Below, in pieces: positions 1 through 6,076 of a DNA stretch of 10,725 nt. The stretch is from positions 1 through 10,725 of the forward strand of contig CALAAN010000325.1 of assembly GCA_937884915.1 (NCBI GenBank). Direction: 5' to 3'. Numbering within the stretch: the stretch's first letter is position 1; each line of letters starts with the position of its first letter. Made by a program: the position numbers and the translations under genes. Source of the DNA: an uncultured Oscillibacter sp. (GTDB taxonomy: Bacteria; Bacillota; Clostridia; Oscillospirales; Oscillospiraceae). The notes beneath the pieces were generated by a model. It was not told the DNA's origin and did no database searches. It saw only the letters and a list, made by a program, of their open reading frames with translations.

Positions 1-79
1 CATCGTCCCGAGCGAGATTCAGAGCCTTGCCGGCCTCGCCGCGAGCTTCAAGGGGCTTCTCGAGGAAGACAAGAAGTAA
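1..79 (+). CDS. C-terminal end of an unidentified protein (partial)
   Basis: Reading from base 2, an open frame gives 25 codons ending in TAA at 77-79; the start lies outside the window. The visible tail ends SFKGLLEEDKK, a short charged, probably helical C-terminus. GC-ended codons match the neighbouring genes, and a perfect 11-bp hairpin begins five bases after the stop, both consistent with a real gene end. I do not recognise the family from so short a tail. It converges on the - strand gene at 338-808. Confidence 0.6.
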   Translation, partial: IVPSEIQSLAGLAASFKGLLEEDKK

Positions 80-83
80 TTTC

Positions 84-108
84 GAAGAAGAGGCGGAGCC
101 TCTTCTTC
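84..108 (+). terminator. Hairpin just after the partial gene, possible weak terminator
   Basis: A perfect 11-bp stem, GAAGAAGAGGC at 84-94 with GCCTCTTCTTC at 98-108 and a GGA loop, begins five bases after the stop codon. No T-tract follows, so it may only stabilise the 3' end of the mRNA or add to termination at the stronger hairpin at 269-305. Confidence 0.45.
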
Positions 109-260
109 AAGAAGAATTGCACTCCGCTTCATGCCTTGCCGCCCTTGGCGGCTGCGACACGCGCGGAGCGAGAGGAGTAAATCGCCACGCGTCGGTCGCG
201 GCGATTGACCAGCTCAATTTTTTCCGCGTCTGCGGACGCGGAATTCTGCGAAGCATTTTA
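109..260. other. Non-coding, hairpin-rich intergenic stretch
   Basis: I see no credible gene here. It holds several short inverted repeats: GCCGCC/GGCGGC at 138-143 and 147-152, AATCGCC/GGCGATT at 180-186 and 200-206, and TTCCGCGTC/GACGCGGAA at 222-230 and 235-243 with a TGCG loop. Open frames crossing it lack ribosome binding sites. It could be a decayed repeat element or a structured 3' region; the sequence alone does not decide. Confidence 0.5.
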
Positions 261-268
261 ACATAGTG

Positions 269-306
269 AAACGGAAGAGGTTCCCGACGGGAACCTCTTC
301 CGTTTT
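269..306. terminator. Strong bidirectional intrinsic terminator
   Basis: A perfect 17-bp stem (269-285 with 289-305) and a three-base GAC loop lies between two converging genes. The A/T pairs at the stem base supply short U-runs on both strands (GTTTT on +, GTTT on -), so it can end transcription of the partial gene at 1-79 and of the - strand gene at 338-808. Confidence 0.85.
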
Positions 307-337
307 GATTAAGTAGGTTGTGGAAAAACCGGAACGA

Positions 338-808
338 TTACGAATCGGTGCGGTTTCTCCAGGAGATCTCCTGCTCGAGCTCGTAGCGCAGCTTCTTATT
401 CTCCTCGACGAGCTCGTCGTAGTGCTCGCCCTGCACGTAGTACTTGACAAACGTGAACGTGGCCTCGTCGAGTTCCTCCTCCGTGTAGGACGGGAGCAGC
501 GAGCCGTTCTTGCGCTGAAGGCCGGAGATGTTCACGACCACCAGACGGCGGTGCTGCTCGGAGAGCTGGAACAGACGGAGCTTTTCGGGGATCTCAAGCC
601 CTAAATCGTAGGTGTTGTTCACACGCTCCATAATGTTGCGGTATTCGGGCTTGGCCGAAACGATGACGCCGTGCTGCGCAAACAGCTTTTTCAGATAGTC
701 CACAGAAACGTCCTCGCGGGTGATCGTGCCCTTGCCAAGACCCGTGAGCATGGTGTTGGAAAGATTCAGGCTGACATAAACTTCTTCGCCGGTTTTGGGA
801 TATTTCAT
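338..808 (-). CDS. Unrecognised 156-residue protein with C-terminal coiled coil
   Basis: The family is not recognised. The chosen ATG at 808 is preceded by GGAGGG with a six-base spacer; the frame stays open further upstream to 1084, but that part has no good ribosome binding site and crosses the promoter region. The protein begins MKYPKTGEEV and is soluble, with no signal peptide or membrane segment. Residues about 30-66 look helical, 88-95 (RLVVVNIS) look like a beta strand, and about 130-150 (YDELVEENKKLRYELEQEIS) is a probable coiled coil suited to dimerisation. It is a single-gene unit: its own promoter lies near 875-903 and it ends at the shared terminator at 269-306. The reading as a real gene is secure from start signals, codon use and flanking signals; the function is unknown. 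Confidence 0.8.
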   Translation of the reverse strand: MKYPKTGEEVYVSLNLSNTMLTGLGKGTITREDVSVDYLKKLFAQHGVIVSAKPEYRNIMERVNNTYDLGLEIPEKLRLFQLSEQHRRLVVVNISGLQRKNGSLLPSYTEEELDEATFTFVKYYVQGEHYDELVEENKKLRYELEQEISWRNRTDS

Positions 809-874
809 AGCATGCCCTCCATTGCATTCCGCGCCGGTCAGTGAGCGGCGCACAGGATAAAGATTGACACTTAA

Positions 875-903
875 ATCGTAGCACGCCGCGAAGAAAAATA
901 CAA
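875..903 (-). promoter_or_regulatory. Probable sigma-A promoter of the 338-808 gene
   Basis: On the - strand, TTGTAT (898-903) and TACGAT (875-880) are separated by 17 bases, about 65 bases upstream of the start codon at 808. The -10 matches consensus at four of six bases and the -35 at three, so this is a moderate prediction. Confidence 0.45.
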
Positions 904-973
904 GCGGCAGGTTGTATGAACTGACGCGCACAAATTTGTCGGAATCGCCGCGCCTTCGGGCCCAAAGCCGTGC

Positions 974-1002
974 TTGACAAGTGTTTTTCGCCCTGATAAA
1001 CT
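974..1002 (+). promoter_or_regulatory. Sigma-A promoter for the EamA transporter leader
   Basis: A consensus TTGACA (974-979) and TAAACT (997-1002) are separated by exactly 17 bases. Transcription would begin near 1008-1010, giving a leader of about 95 bases before the transporter start at 1105. The promoter is divergent from that of the gene at 338-808. Confidence 0.65.
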
Positions 1003-1007
1003 GAAAG

Positions 1008-1081
1008 CAGCTGGAACAAACTTGCGGGTATCCACCGGCAGCCAGGCATGATCGCCGGCTGTCTTTTTTTCTGCCCGCAGG
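1008..1081 (+). promoter_or_regulatory. Structured 5' leader with terminator: candidate attenuator or riboswitch
   Basis: Between the promoter and the gene lies an intrinsic terminator: GGCAGCC (1037-1043), a bulged A, GGC, a six-base loop, GCC and GGCTGTC (1057-1063, one G-U pair), followed at once by seven T (1064-1070). CAGCTGG at 1008-1014 can instead pair with CCGGCTG at 1055-1061, taking the 3' arm of the terminator, which is an antiterminator arrangement. CCGGC/GCCGG (1035-1039/1054-1058) is another competing pair. An outer eight-pair helix, 1021-1028 with 1074-1081, can enclose the terminator. I could not match it to a known guanidine, fluoride or T-box consensus, so the ligand or signal is unknown. 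Confidence 0.5.
1037..1070 (+). terminator. Intrinsic terminator inside the leader of the EamA gene
   Basis: A ten-pair stem with one bulged A is followed directly by TTTTTTT. It sits upstream of, and in the same orientation as, the transporter gene, 35 bases before its start codon, so it would act as a premature (conditional) terminator rather than a gene-end signal. Confidence 0.65.
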
Positions 1082-1104
1082 CAAAAAACAAGGAGGAATT
1101 CATC

Positions 1105-1530
1105 ATGGCTTACTTCTGGCCGCTCATTCTCGTTGTGGCGTCGAACACCGTGTACCACATCTGCGCGAAATCCTTGCCCGAGAGCGTCGACCCGCTCGCG
1201 TCGCTGACCGTTACGTATCTCATCGGCTCGATCTTTTCAGGTATCCTGTATTTTGCGACGAATCGCGGCGGGGCGAATCTTCTGCACGAGTACAGCCAGA
1301 TGAACTGGGCACCGTACCTGCTCGGCCTTGCCGTCGTCGGACTTGAGGCCGGCAGCATGCACGCCTACAAGGCGGGCTGGCCGGTCAGCGCGTTTCAGGT
1401 GTTTTCCGCGGCGGCCATCGCGGCGATTCTGATGTTCGTCGGTTATTTTGCCTATCACGAGGCCATCACGGTCAACAAGCTCGTGGGGCTTGCGCTGTGC
1501 CTCGCGGGGCTGTTTTTCCTCAACAAATGA
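1105..1530 (+). CDS. Half-size EamA/DMT-superfamily membrane transporter
   Basis: This 141-residue integral membrane protein has about five predicted helices (roughly residues 3-21, 31-51, 69-87, 94-117 and 122-140). That is one EamA repeat; full EamA transporters have two repeats and ten helices, while SMR proteins such as EmrE have four. Single-repeat members are expected to work as dimers. Glu81 in helix 3 (GLEAGS) and the Tyr-Lys-Ala-Gly-Trp-Pro turn at 88-93 are plausible substrate-path features by analogy only. The start at 1105 is set by AGGAGG at 1091-1096 with an eight-base spacer; an in-frame ATG at 1048 lies within the leader terminator and lacks a ribosome binding site. No partner subunit is adjacent. 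Its leader suggests attenuation control. The substrate is unknown; a small metabolite or cation exporter is the general family expectation. Confidence 0.88.
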   Translation: MAYFWPLILVVASNTVYHICAKSLPESVDPLASLTVTYLIGSIFSGILYFATNRGGANLLHEYSQMNWAPYLLGLAVVGLEAGSMHAYKAGWPVSAFQVFSAAAIAAILMFVGYFAYHEAITVNKLVGLALCLAGLFFLNK

Positions 1531-1531
1531 G

Positions 1532-1560
1532 TTGTGCCGCGGCTTTTGCCGTGGTATGAT
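1532..1560 (+). promoter_or_regulatory. TG-extended sigma-A promoter of rlmI
   Basis: TTGTGC (1532-1537) and TATGAT (1555-1560) are separated by 17 bases, and TGG directly precedes the -10, giving an extended -10. The spacer is itself an inverted repeat, CCGCGGC/GCCGTGG (1537-1543/1548-1554) with a TTTT loop, so it could also form a short hairpin in read-through RNA from the EamA gene; there is no T-tract after it. Confidence 0.6.
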
Positions 1561-1594
1561 GGGGAAAATTGATTGGAAGAAGGAATTTTGATCT

Positions 1595-2830
1595 ATGAAA
1601 GCTGCACGCGACTATCCGATCCTGACCGTCACCGCCAAGGGCACGCGCTGGCTCGAGAGCGGCCACCCCTGGGTGTACGACTCCGACGTCGCCCGCGAGC
1701 CGGACGAGAGCGAGTGCGAAAACGGCGCGCTCGTCGACGTGGTGTCGGAAAAGGGCAAATATCTCGGCACGGGCTTTTTGAGCCGCTTGAGCCGCCTGCG
1801 CGTGCGCATCGTCTCGCGCAACGCGAACGACCGCTTCGACGAAAATTTCTGGCGGCGGCGCGTACGCTACGCCTGGGACTACCGCAAGGCGGTCATGGAC
1901 GGGCAGACCGGCTGCTGCCGCCTCATTTTCGGCGAGGCCGACGCCTTCCCCGGCCTGACGGCCGACCGGTTTGAAAACCTGCTCGTCACGCAGACGCTTT
2001 CGCTCGGCATGGAAAAGATCAAGGATATGCTCTTCCCCCTTATTGTCGAGGTGTTGGAGCAGGACGGCGAAAGGATCGACGGCCTTTTCGAGCGCAATGA
2101 CGTGGCGCTTCGCGAAAAGGAGGGCCTGACGCAGAACAAGGGCTGGTTCCCCCTCCCCAGCAAGAAGACGCCCGAGAGCCCCATCACCGAAATTTGCGAA
2201 AACGGCGTTTTCTACCGCGTGGACGTCGAAAACGGGCAGAAGACGGGCTTCTTCCTCGACCAGAAATTCAACCGCCTCGCCGTCGCGCACCTCGCGCGCG
2301 GCAAGCGCGTGCTCGACTGCTTCACGCACACGGGCTCGTTCGCGCTCAACGCCGCCAAAGGCGGCGCGGAGCATGTGACGGCGGTGGACGTGTCCGAGAG
2401 CGCCATCGAGATGGCGCGCGCGAACGCGGCGCGCAACGGCCTTACGGACAAAATGGACTTTCTCGCCGCCGATGTCTTCGACCTGCTTCCGCAGATCGAG
2501 GCCGTGCACGAAAAGCCCTATGACTTCATCATCCTCGACCCTCCGGCGTTCACCAAGTCGCGCCGCACGGCGAACAACGCCGAAAAGGGATACAAGGAGA
2601 TCAACCTGCGCGCGATGCGGCTCCTGCCGCGCGGCGGCTATCTTGCGACCGCGTCGTGCAGCCACTTTATGCCTGCCGAGCGCTTTGAGCGCATGCTGCG
2701 CTCCGCCGCCGCGGACGCGGGCGTCGAGCTGCGGCAGATCGAAGCGCGCACGCAGAGCTGCGACCACCCCATCCTCTGGAACGTACCGGAGACGGACTAT
2801 CTCAAGTTCTATCTATTCCAGATCGTATAA
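1595..2830 (+). CDS. rlmI: 23S rRNA (cytosine-C5) methyltransferase, RlmI/YccW family
   Basis: This cytoplasmic SAM-dependent methyltransferase acts on 23S rRNA; E. coli RlmI makes m5C1962. The 411-residue length fits the family. Residues about 7-80 form the N-terminal PUA RNA-binding domain, with the typical GHPWVYDSDV at 23-32. A linker with GQKTGFFLDQ at 214-223 leads into the Rossmann methyltransferase domain: motif I VLDCFTHTGSFALNAA at 239-254, the acidic end of strand 2 at VDVS (264-267), motif IV ILDPPAFTKS at 313-322, and TASCSH at 352-357, whose Cys355 lies where m5C enzymes carry a functional cysteine. AAGGA at 1580-1584 with a ten-base spacer supports the start. It follows the EamA gene by 64 bases but has its own promoter, and it ends at the bidirectional terminator at 2840-2873. 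The exact target base in this organism is inferred from homology. Confidence 0.92.
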   Translation: MKAARDYPILTVTAKGTRWLESGHPWVYDSDVAREPDESECENGALVDVVSEKGKYLGTGFLSRLSRLRVRIVSRNANDRFDENFWRRRVRYAWDYRKAVMDGQTGCCRLIFGEADAFPGLTADRFENLLVTQTLSLGMEKIKDMLFPLIVEVLEQDGERIDGLFERNDVALREKEGLTQNKGWFPLPSKKTPESPITEICENGVFYRVDVENGQKTGFFLDQKFNRLAVAHLARGKRVLDCFTHTGSFALNAAKGGAEHVTAVDVSESAIEMARANAARNGLTDKMDFLAADVFDLLPQIEAVHEKPYDFIILDPPAFTKSRRTANNAEKGYKEINLRAMRLLPRGGYLATASCSHFMPAERFERMLRSAAADAGVELRQIEARTQSCDHPILWNVPETDYLKFYLFQIV

Positions 2831-2839
2831 AATGATATA

Positions 2840-2873
2840 AAAAATCCCCGCTGTTTTTACAGCGGGGATTTTT
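2840..2873. terminator. Bidirectional intrinsic terminator between rlmI and ftsH
   Basis: A perfect 15-bp stem (2840-2854 with 2859-2873), GC-rich in the centre and made of A on one side and T on the other at its base, closes a TTTT loop. It starts 10 bases after the rlmI stop and lies about 20 bases beyond the ftsH stop on the other strand, with U-runs in both directions. Confidence 0.92.
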
Positions 2874-2892
2874 CTTTTGACTATTTACTTGT

Positions 2893-5058
2893 TTACTTGT
2901 TTTCGTCAGTGTTTTCCGCGGGAGCGTCGGGCGCTTCATCCTGCGGCGCGTCCAGCGGTTCGGACTCGGTCGAGGGCTGGTCCTCCGTCGGCGTTTCCTC
3001 GCCCTTGTCCTGCGGCATTTCGATCTTTTCGCTCGTCATCGAAATGTGCTTGGCGGGCGCTTCGATCACACTCGGCTGCGAGGGGCGGAAGTCCTCCTTG
3101 CTCTTGCGCGTGGAAGCGTAGGCCTCTTCCACGGTCGAGGGATCGCGGCCTTCGAGGATGGCGACCATTTCGCCGCCCGTGATGGTCTCCTTTTCAAGAA
3201 GATAGGCGACGACCTTGTCCATGTCCTCGCGGTTGTCGCGGATGACCTGCACGGCGTCCTTGTAGCACTCGTCGAGGATGCGCTTGACCTCGCGGTCCAT
3301 GATGGCGGCGGTGTCCTGCGCGCAGTCGAGGCCGTAGCCGCCGTCGAGGTACTGGTTGCGGACCGAGCCGAGCGCGACCATGCCGACCGCGTCGCTCATG
3401 CCATACATCGCGACCATGTTGCGCGCAATGCTCGTCGCCTCCTGAATATCCTGCGAGGCGCCGTTGGTCATCGTGTTCATCACGACCTCTTCCGCCGCGC
3501 GGCCGCCCATCGAGACGGCGATCTTCGCCATCAGCTCATCGCGCGTGCGCAGGTTCGTCTTGTCCTCCTCAGGCATGAGGAGTGTGTAGCCAAGGCTGCC
3601 TTCGGTGTGCGGGACGATCGTGATCTTCTGCACAGGCTCGGCGTTTTTCTGCTTGTAGGCGACCATCGCGTGGCCGACCTCGTGATAGGCGACGAGCTTC
3701 TTTTCAAACTCGGTGAGGACGCTGCCCTTCTTCTCGCTGCCCGCGATGACGAACTCGAACGCCGCGAGCATATCCTCCTGCGTGACGAGCTTGCGGCCCT
3801 TGCGCACGGCGCGCAGCGCCGCCTCGTTGGCGATGTTGGCAAGGTCCGCGCCCACGCAGCCCGCGGTCGCGAGCGCGACCTTCTTGAGATCGACGTCCTC
3901 GGCGAGCTTGATGCCGCGCGTGTGGACCTGAAGCGTCGCTAAGCGGCCGGCGAGGTTCGGACGGTCGACGGTGATGCGGCGGTCGAAGCGGCCCGGGCGC
4001 AGCAGCGCCTTGTCGAGAACCTCCGGACGGTTCGTCGCGGCAAGCACGATGACGCCCTTGCTCGGGTCAAAGCCGTCCATCTCGGCGAGCAGCTGGTTGA
4101 GCGTCTGCTCGCGCTCGTCGTTGCCGCCGCCGTAGCGCCCGCCGTCGCGGGATTTGCCGATGGTATCGATCTCGTCGATGAAGATGATGCAGGGGGCGAC
4201 CTTCGCCGCCTCGGCGAAGAGGTCGCGCACGCGGCTTGCGCCGACGCCGACGAACATTTCGACAAAGTCAGAGCCGGAGATCGAGAAAAACGGCACCTTC
4301 GCCTCGCCCGCTACGGCCTTGGCAAGCAGCGTCTTGCCCGTACCGGGAGAGCCGACGAGCAGTGCGCCCTTGGGGATCTTCGCGCCGATGGCGGTGTACT
4401 TTTCGGGGTTGTGCAGGAAGTCGATGATCTCGACGAGCGATTCCTTCGCCTCGTCCTGACCGGCGACGTCCGCGAACGTCACGCCGGTGGACTTTTCCAT
4501 GTAGACCTTTGCGTTCGCCTTGCCGACATTGCCGATGCCGCCGATCCCGCCCATGCCGCCGGACTTTTTCGTGATGAAGTTCATCAGCAGCATGAATGCG
4601 CCGACCATCAGCACCGTGGGCAGGATATAGCTCACCATGAACGTGAGGATCGGCGAAACAGGCGCCTGATAGGGCTTGGTGTAGGTCACGCCGTGCTCAT
4701 CGCACAGGGCGATCAGCTTTTCCGTCGCGTCGGGAATGATGGTGGTGAAGAGCGTATAGTTCTGATCATAGCTCTTGCCGTCGTCATCCGTGTAGGTAAA
4801 GCCGTCGACCGGCGTGATGGTGAAGACCGTGTCGCCGAATTCGATGGACTTGACCTTCCCCTCCTCCACGAGTTCGACAAGCTCGCTGTAAGCGATCTCG
4901 CACGAAGACTCGGCGGTGCGGGCCTGATCGAGCATGACGGAGAGGTAGTTCACGCCGATCGTCAGCAGCAGCGCCCACAGGACGATCGACCACATTCCCC
5001 CGCCGCGGCGGCGGTTCTTGTCGCCGCGGCTGCGGTTGTTTCTGTTGTTTTGCTCCAT
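2893..5058 (-). CDS. ftsH: ATP-dependent membrane zinc metalloprotease FtsH
   Basis: This hexameric inner-membrane AAA+ protease degrades misfolded and regulatory membrane proteins. The start at 5058 is set by AGGAGG at 5065-5070 with a six-base spacer; the in-frame extension to 5151 crosses the promoter. The 721 residues run: Arg/Asn-rich cytosolic N-terminus (1-21), helix 1 (about 23-43), extracytoplasmic FtsH domain (about 45-135), helix 2 (about 138-160), Gly-rich linker, AAA domain with Walker A GSPGTGKT (236-243), pore motif FVGVG (269-273), Walker B IIFIDEID (291-298) and second region of homology with RPGRFDR (354-360), then the protease domain with zinc site HEVGH (459-463) and the likely third ligand Asp537. 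The acidic tail (about 680-721) is low complexity. Variations from consensus are Ser237 (usually Pro) and Val461 (usually Ala); neither removes a catalytic residue. Activity is expected. Confidence 0.97.
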   Translation of the reverse strand: MEQNNRNNRSRGDKNRRRGGGMWSIVLWALLLTIGVNYLSVMLDQARTAESSCEIAYSELVELVEEGKVKSIEFGDTVFTITPVDGFTYTDDDGKSYDQNYTLFTTIIPDATEKLIALCDEHGVTYTKPYQAPVSPILTFMVSYILPTVLMVGAFMLLMNFITKKSGGMGGIGGIGNVGKANAKVYMEKSTGVTFADVAGQDEAKESLVEIIDFLHNPEKYTAIGAKIPKGALLVGSPGTGKTLLAKAVAGEAKVPFFSISGSDFVEMFVGVGASRVRDLFAEAAKVAPCIIFIDEIDTIGKSRDGGRYGGGNDEREQTLNQLLAEMDGFDPSKGVIVLAATNRPEVLDKALLRPGRFDRRITVDRPNLAGRLATLQVHTRGIKLAEDVDLKKVALATAGCVGADLANIANEAALRAVRKGRKLVTQEDMLAAFEFVIAGSEKKGSVLTEFEKKLVAYHEVGHAMVAYKQKNAEPVQKITIVPHTEGSLGYTLLMPEEDKTNLRTRDELMAKIAVSMGGRAAEEVVMNTMTNGASQDIQEATSIARNMVAMYGMSDAVGMVALGSVRNQYLDGGYGLDCAQDTAAIMDREVKRILDECYKDAVQVIRDNREDMDKVVAYLLEKETITGGEMVAILEGRDPSTVEEAYASTRKSKEDFRPSQPSVIEAPAKHISMTSEKIEMPQDKGEETPTEDQPSTESEPLDAPQDEAPDAPAENTDENK

Positions 5059-5122
5059 GTTGTTCCTCCTGTCGGGAGACAGAAAAATGCGAAGATGCGC
5101 ACTTTTTGAATTATTAATTTCA

Positions 5123-5151
5123 ACTATACCATATATAAGAAAATCGCACAA
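5123..5151 (-). promoter_or_regulatory. TG-extended sigma-A promoter of ftsH
   Basis: On the - strand, TTGTGC (5146-5151) and TATAGT (5123-5128) are separated by 17 bases, with TGG just before the -10. Transcription would begin near 5116, leaving a leader of about 58 bases. That leader ends with a five-bp hairpin, CTGTC/GACAG (5078-5082/5069-5073 on +), whose 3' arm shares two bases with the AGGAGG ribosome binding site, so slight masking of initiation is possible. I see no CIRCE or CtsR operator. Confidence 0.65.
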
Positions 5152-5195
5152 GTTTTCTACGGTGAATTTTCAATGAACTTTTGTTTTGCGCCCTC

Positions 5196-5224
5196 TTTAT
5201 CTTGCCCTTGTTCTGTGTTATAGT
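5196..5224 (+). promoter_or_regulatory. TG-extended sigma-A promoter of the rlmB operon
   Basis: TATAGT at 5219-5224 is preceded by TGT (extended -10); the -35 at 5196-5201 (TTTATC) is weak, with a 17-base spacer. Transcription would begin near 5231. It is back to back with the ftsH promoter, about 45 bases separating the two -35 elements. Confidence 0.5.
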
Positions 5225-5272
5225 TGCAATGGAGTATTCTATAAAAATTTGTCACAAGGAGAAATTTCTTTT

Positions 5273-6058
5273 ATGGATAAGGAACGCAGGGAAAAGACCG
5301 CGCGCACTCAGGACGCGGAGGCCGACGGCATCATCGAGGGCCGCAACGCTGTGATCGAGGCGCTGCGCGCGGGCACAAGCATCGACAAAATTTTCATCCA
5401 GAAGGGCGAGACCGACAAAACGCTCGGCCACATCGCCTCGACCGCCCGCGCCGCGGGCGTGGTCGTCGTCGACGCGGACAAGCGCAAGCTCGACTTCATG
5501 TCCCGCACGCACGCCCATCAGGGCGTCATCGCGCTCGCGAGTGTGCGCGAATACGTCAGCGTTGAGGATATTTTGAACATCGCGCGCGAAAAGGGCGAAA
5601 ATCCCCTGATCGTCGTCTGCGACGAGATCTCCGACCCGCATAACTTGGGCGCGATCATCCGCACGGCGGAGTGCGCGGGCGCGCACGGCGTCGTCATCCC
5701 CAAGCGCCGCAGCGCAGGCCTCACGAGCGTCGTCGCCAAGACGAGCGCGGGCGCGGTGAGCTATGTGCCCGTTGCGCGCGTGCCGAACATCCCCGCGCTT
5801 TTGGAGCAGCTGCAAAAAGAGGGCGTCTGGGTCTTCGGCACGGCGGCCGAGGGGACGAGCGACCTCTACTCCGCGGACCTCAAGGGCCCCGCGGCCATCG
5901 TCATCGGCAGCGAGGGCGACGGCATGACGAGACTGGTGCGCGAAAAGTGCGACTTCCTCGTCAGCATCCCGATGAAGGGCAGAATTTCGTCGCTCAACGC
6001 CTCCGCGGCGGCGGCCATCCTCCTTTACGAGGCGGTGCGCCAGCGCCTGGGGCAGTAA
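5273..6058 (+). CDS. rlmB: 23S rRNA (guanosine-2'-O-)-methyltransferase, RlmB/TrmH (SPOUT) family
   Basis: This cytoplasmic SPOUT-fold enzyme transfers a methyl group from SAM to a ribose 2'-OH; RlmB of E. coli makes Gm2251 in the peptidyl-transferase loop of 23S rRNA. At 261 residues it is of normal length. Residues about 19-95 are the SpoU substrate-binding domain (starting IIEGRNAVIEAL). The catalytic domain shows motif 1 DPHNLGAIIRTAECAG (121-136; Asn124, Arg130), motif 2 IGSEGDGMTRLV (211-222; Glu214) and motif 3 IPMKGRISSLNASAAAAI (232-249; Ser240, Asn242), which forms the SAM-binding knot. AAGGAG at 5256-5261 sets the start; the frame is open from 5186, but that ATG lies upstream of the promoter -10. 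It is probably co-transcribed with the membrane protein 18 bases downstream. TrmH-family paralogues with other targets cannot be excluded. Confidence 0.92.
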   Translation: MDKERREKTARTQDAEADGIIEGRNAVIEALRAGTSIDKIFIQKGETDKTLGHIASTARAAGVVVVDADKRKLDFMSRTHAHQGVIALASVREYVSVEDILNIAREKGENPLIVVCDEISDPHNLGAIIRTAECAGAHGVVIPKRRSAGLTSVVAKTSAGAVSYVPVARVPNIPALLEQLQKEGVWVFGTAAEGTSDLYSADLKGPAAIVIGSEGDGMTRLVREKCDFLVSIPMKGRISSLNASAAAAILLYEAVRQRLGQ

Positions 6059-6076
6059 GGATAAAGAAGGAACGAT

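Noticed and set aside
27..266. A 79-codon open frame through the left intergenic region
   Set aside because: It starts within the partial gene in another frame, passes through several hairpins, and has no start signal or coding character.
864..869. Consensus TTGACA on the + strand at 864-869 (and again at 8266-8271)
   Set aside because: Neither has a usable -10 at 16-18 bases downstream.
1008..1081. Assignment of the EamA leader to a known guanidine riboswitch class, fluoride riboswitch or T-box
   Set aside because: I see no paired ACGR loops, no recognisable fluoride core and no T-box sequence; it is left as an unclassified candidate.
809..1084. N-terminal extension of the 338-808 gene to an ATG at 1084
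   Set aside because: The extension crosses both divergent promoters, has no ribosome binding site, and its translation looks random; GGAGGG directly precedes the ATG at 808.
1048..1104. Upstream start for the EamA gene at 1048
   Set aside because: It lies in the loop of the leader terminator with no Shine-Dalgarno sequence, while AGGAGG is correctly placed for the ATG at 1105.
1520..2767. A 415-codon open frame opposite rlmI
   Set aside because: It is an antisense shadow; rlmI on the + strand shows all family motifs, and this frame shows none.
3046..5109. Open frames on the + strand (3046-3942 and 4411-5109) opposite ftsH
   Set aside because: They mirror ftsH codons, giving His/Asp/Arg/Val-rich sequence without domains or ribosome binding sites.
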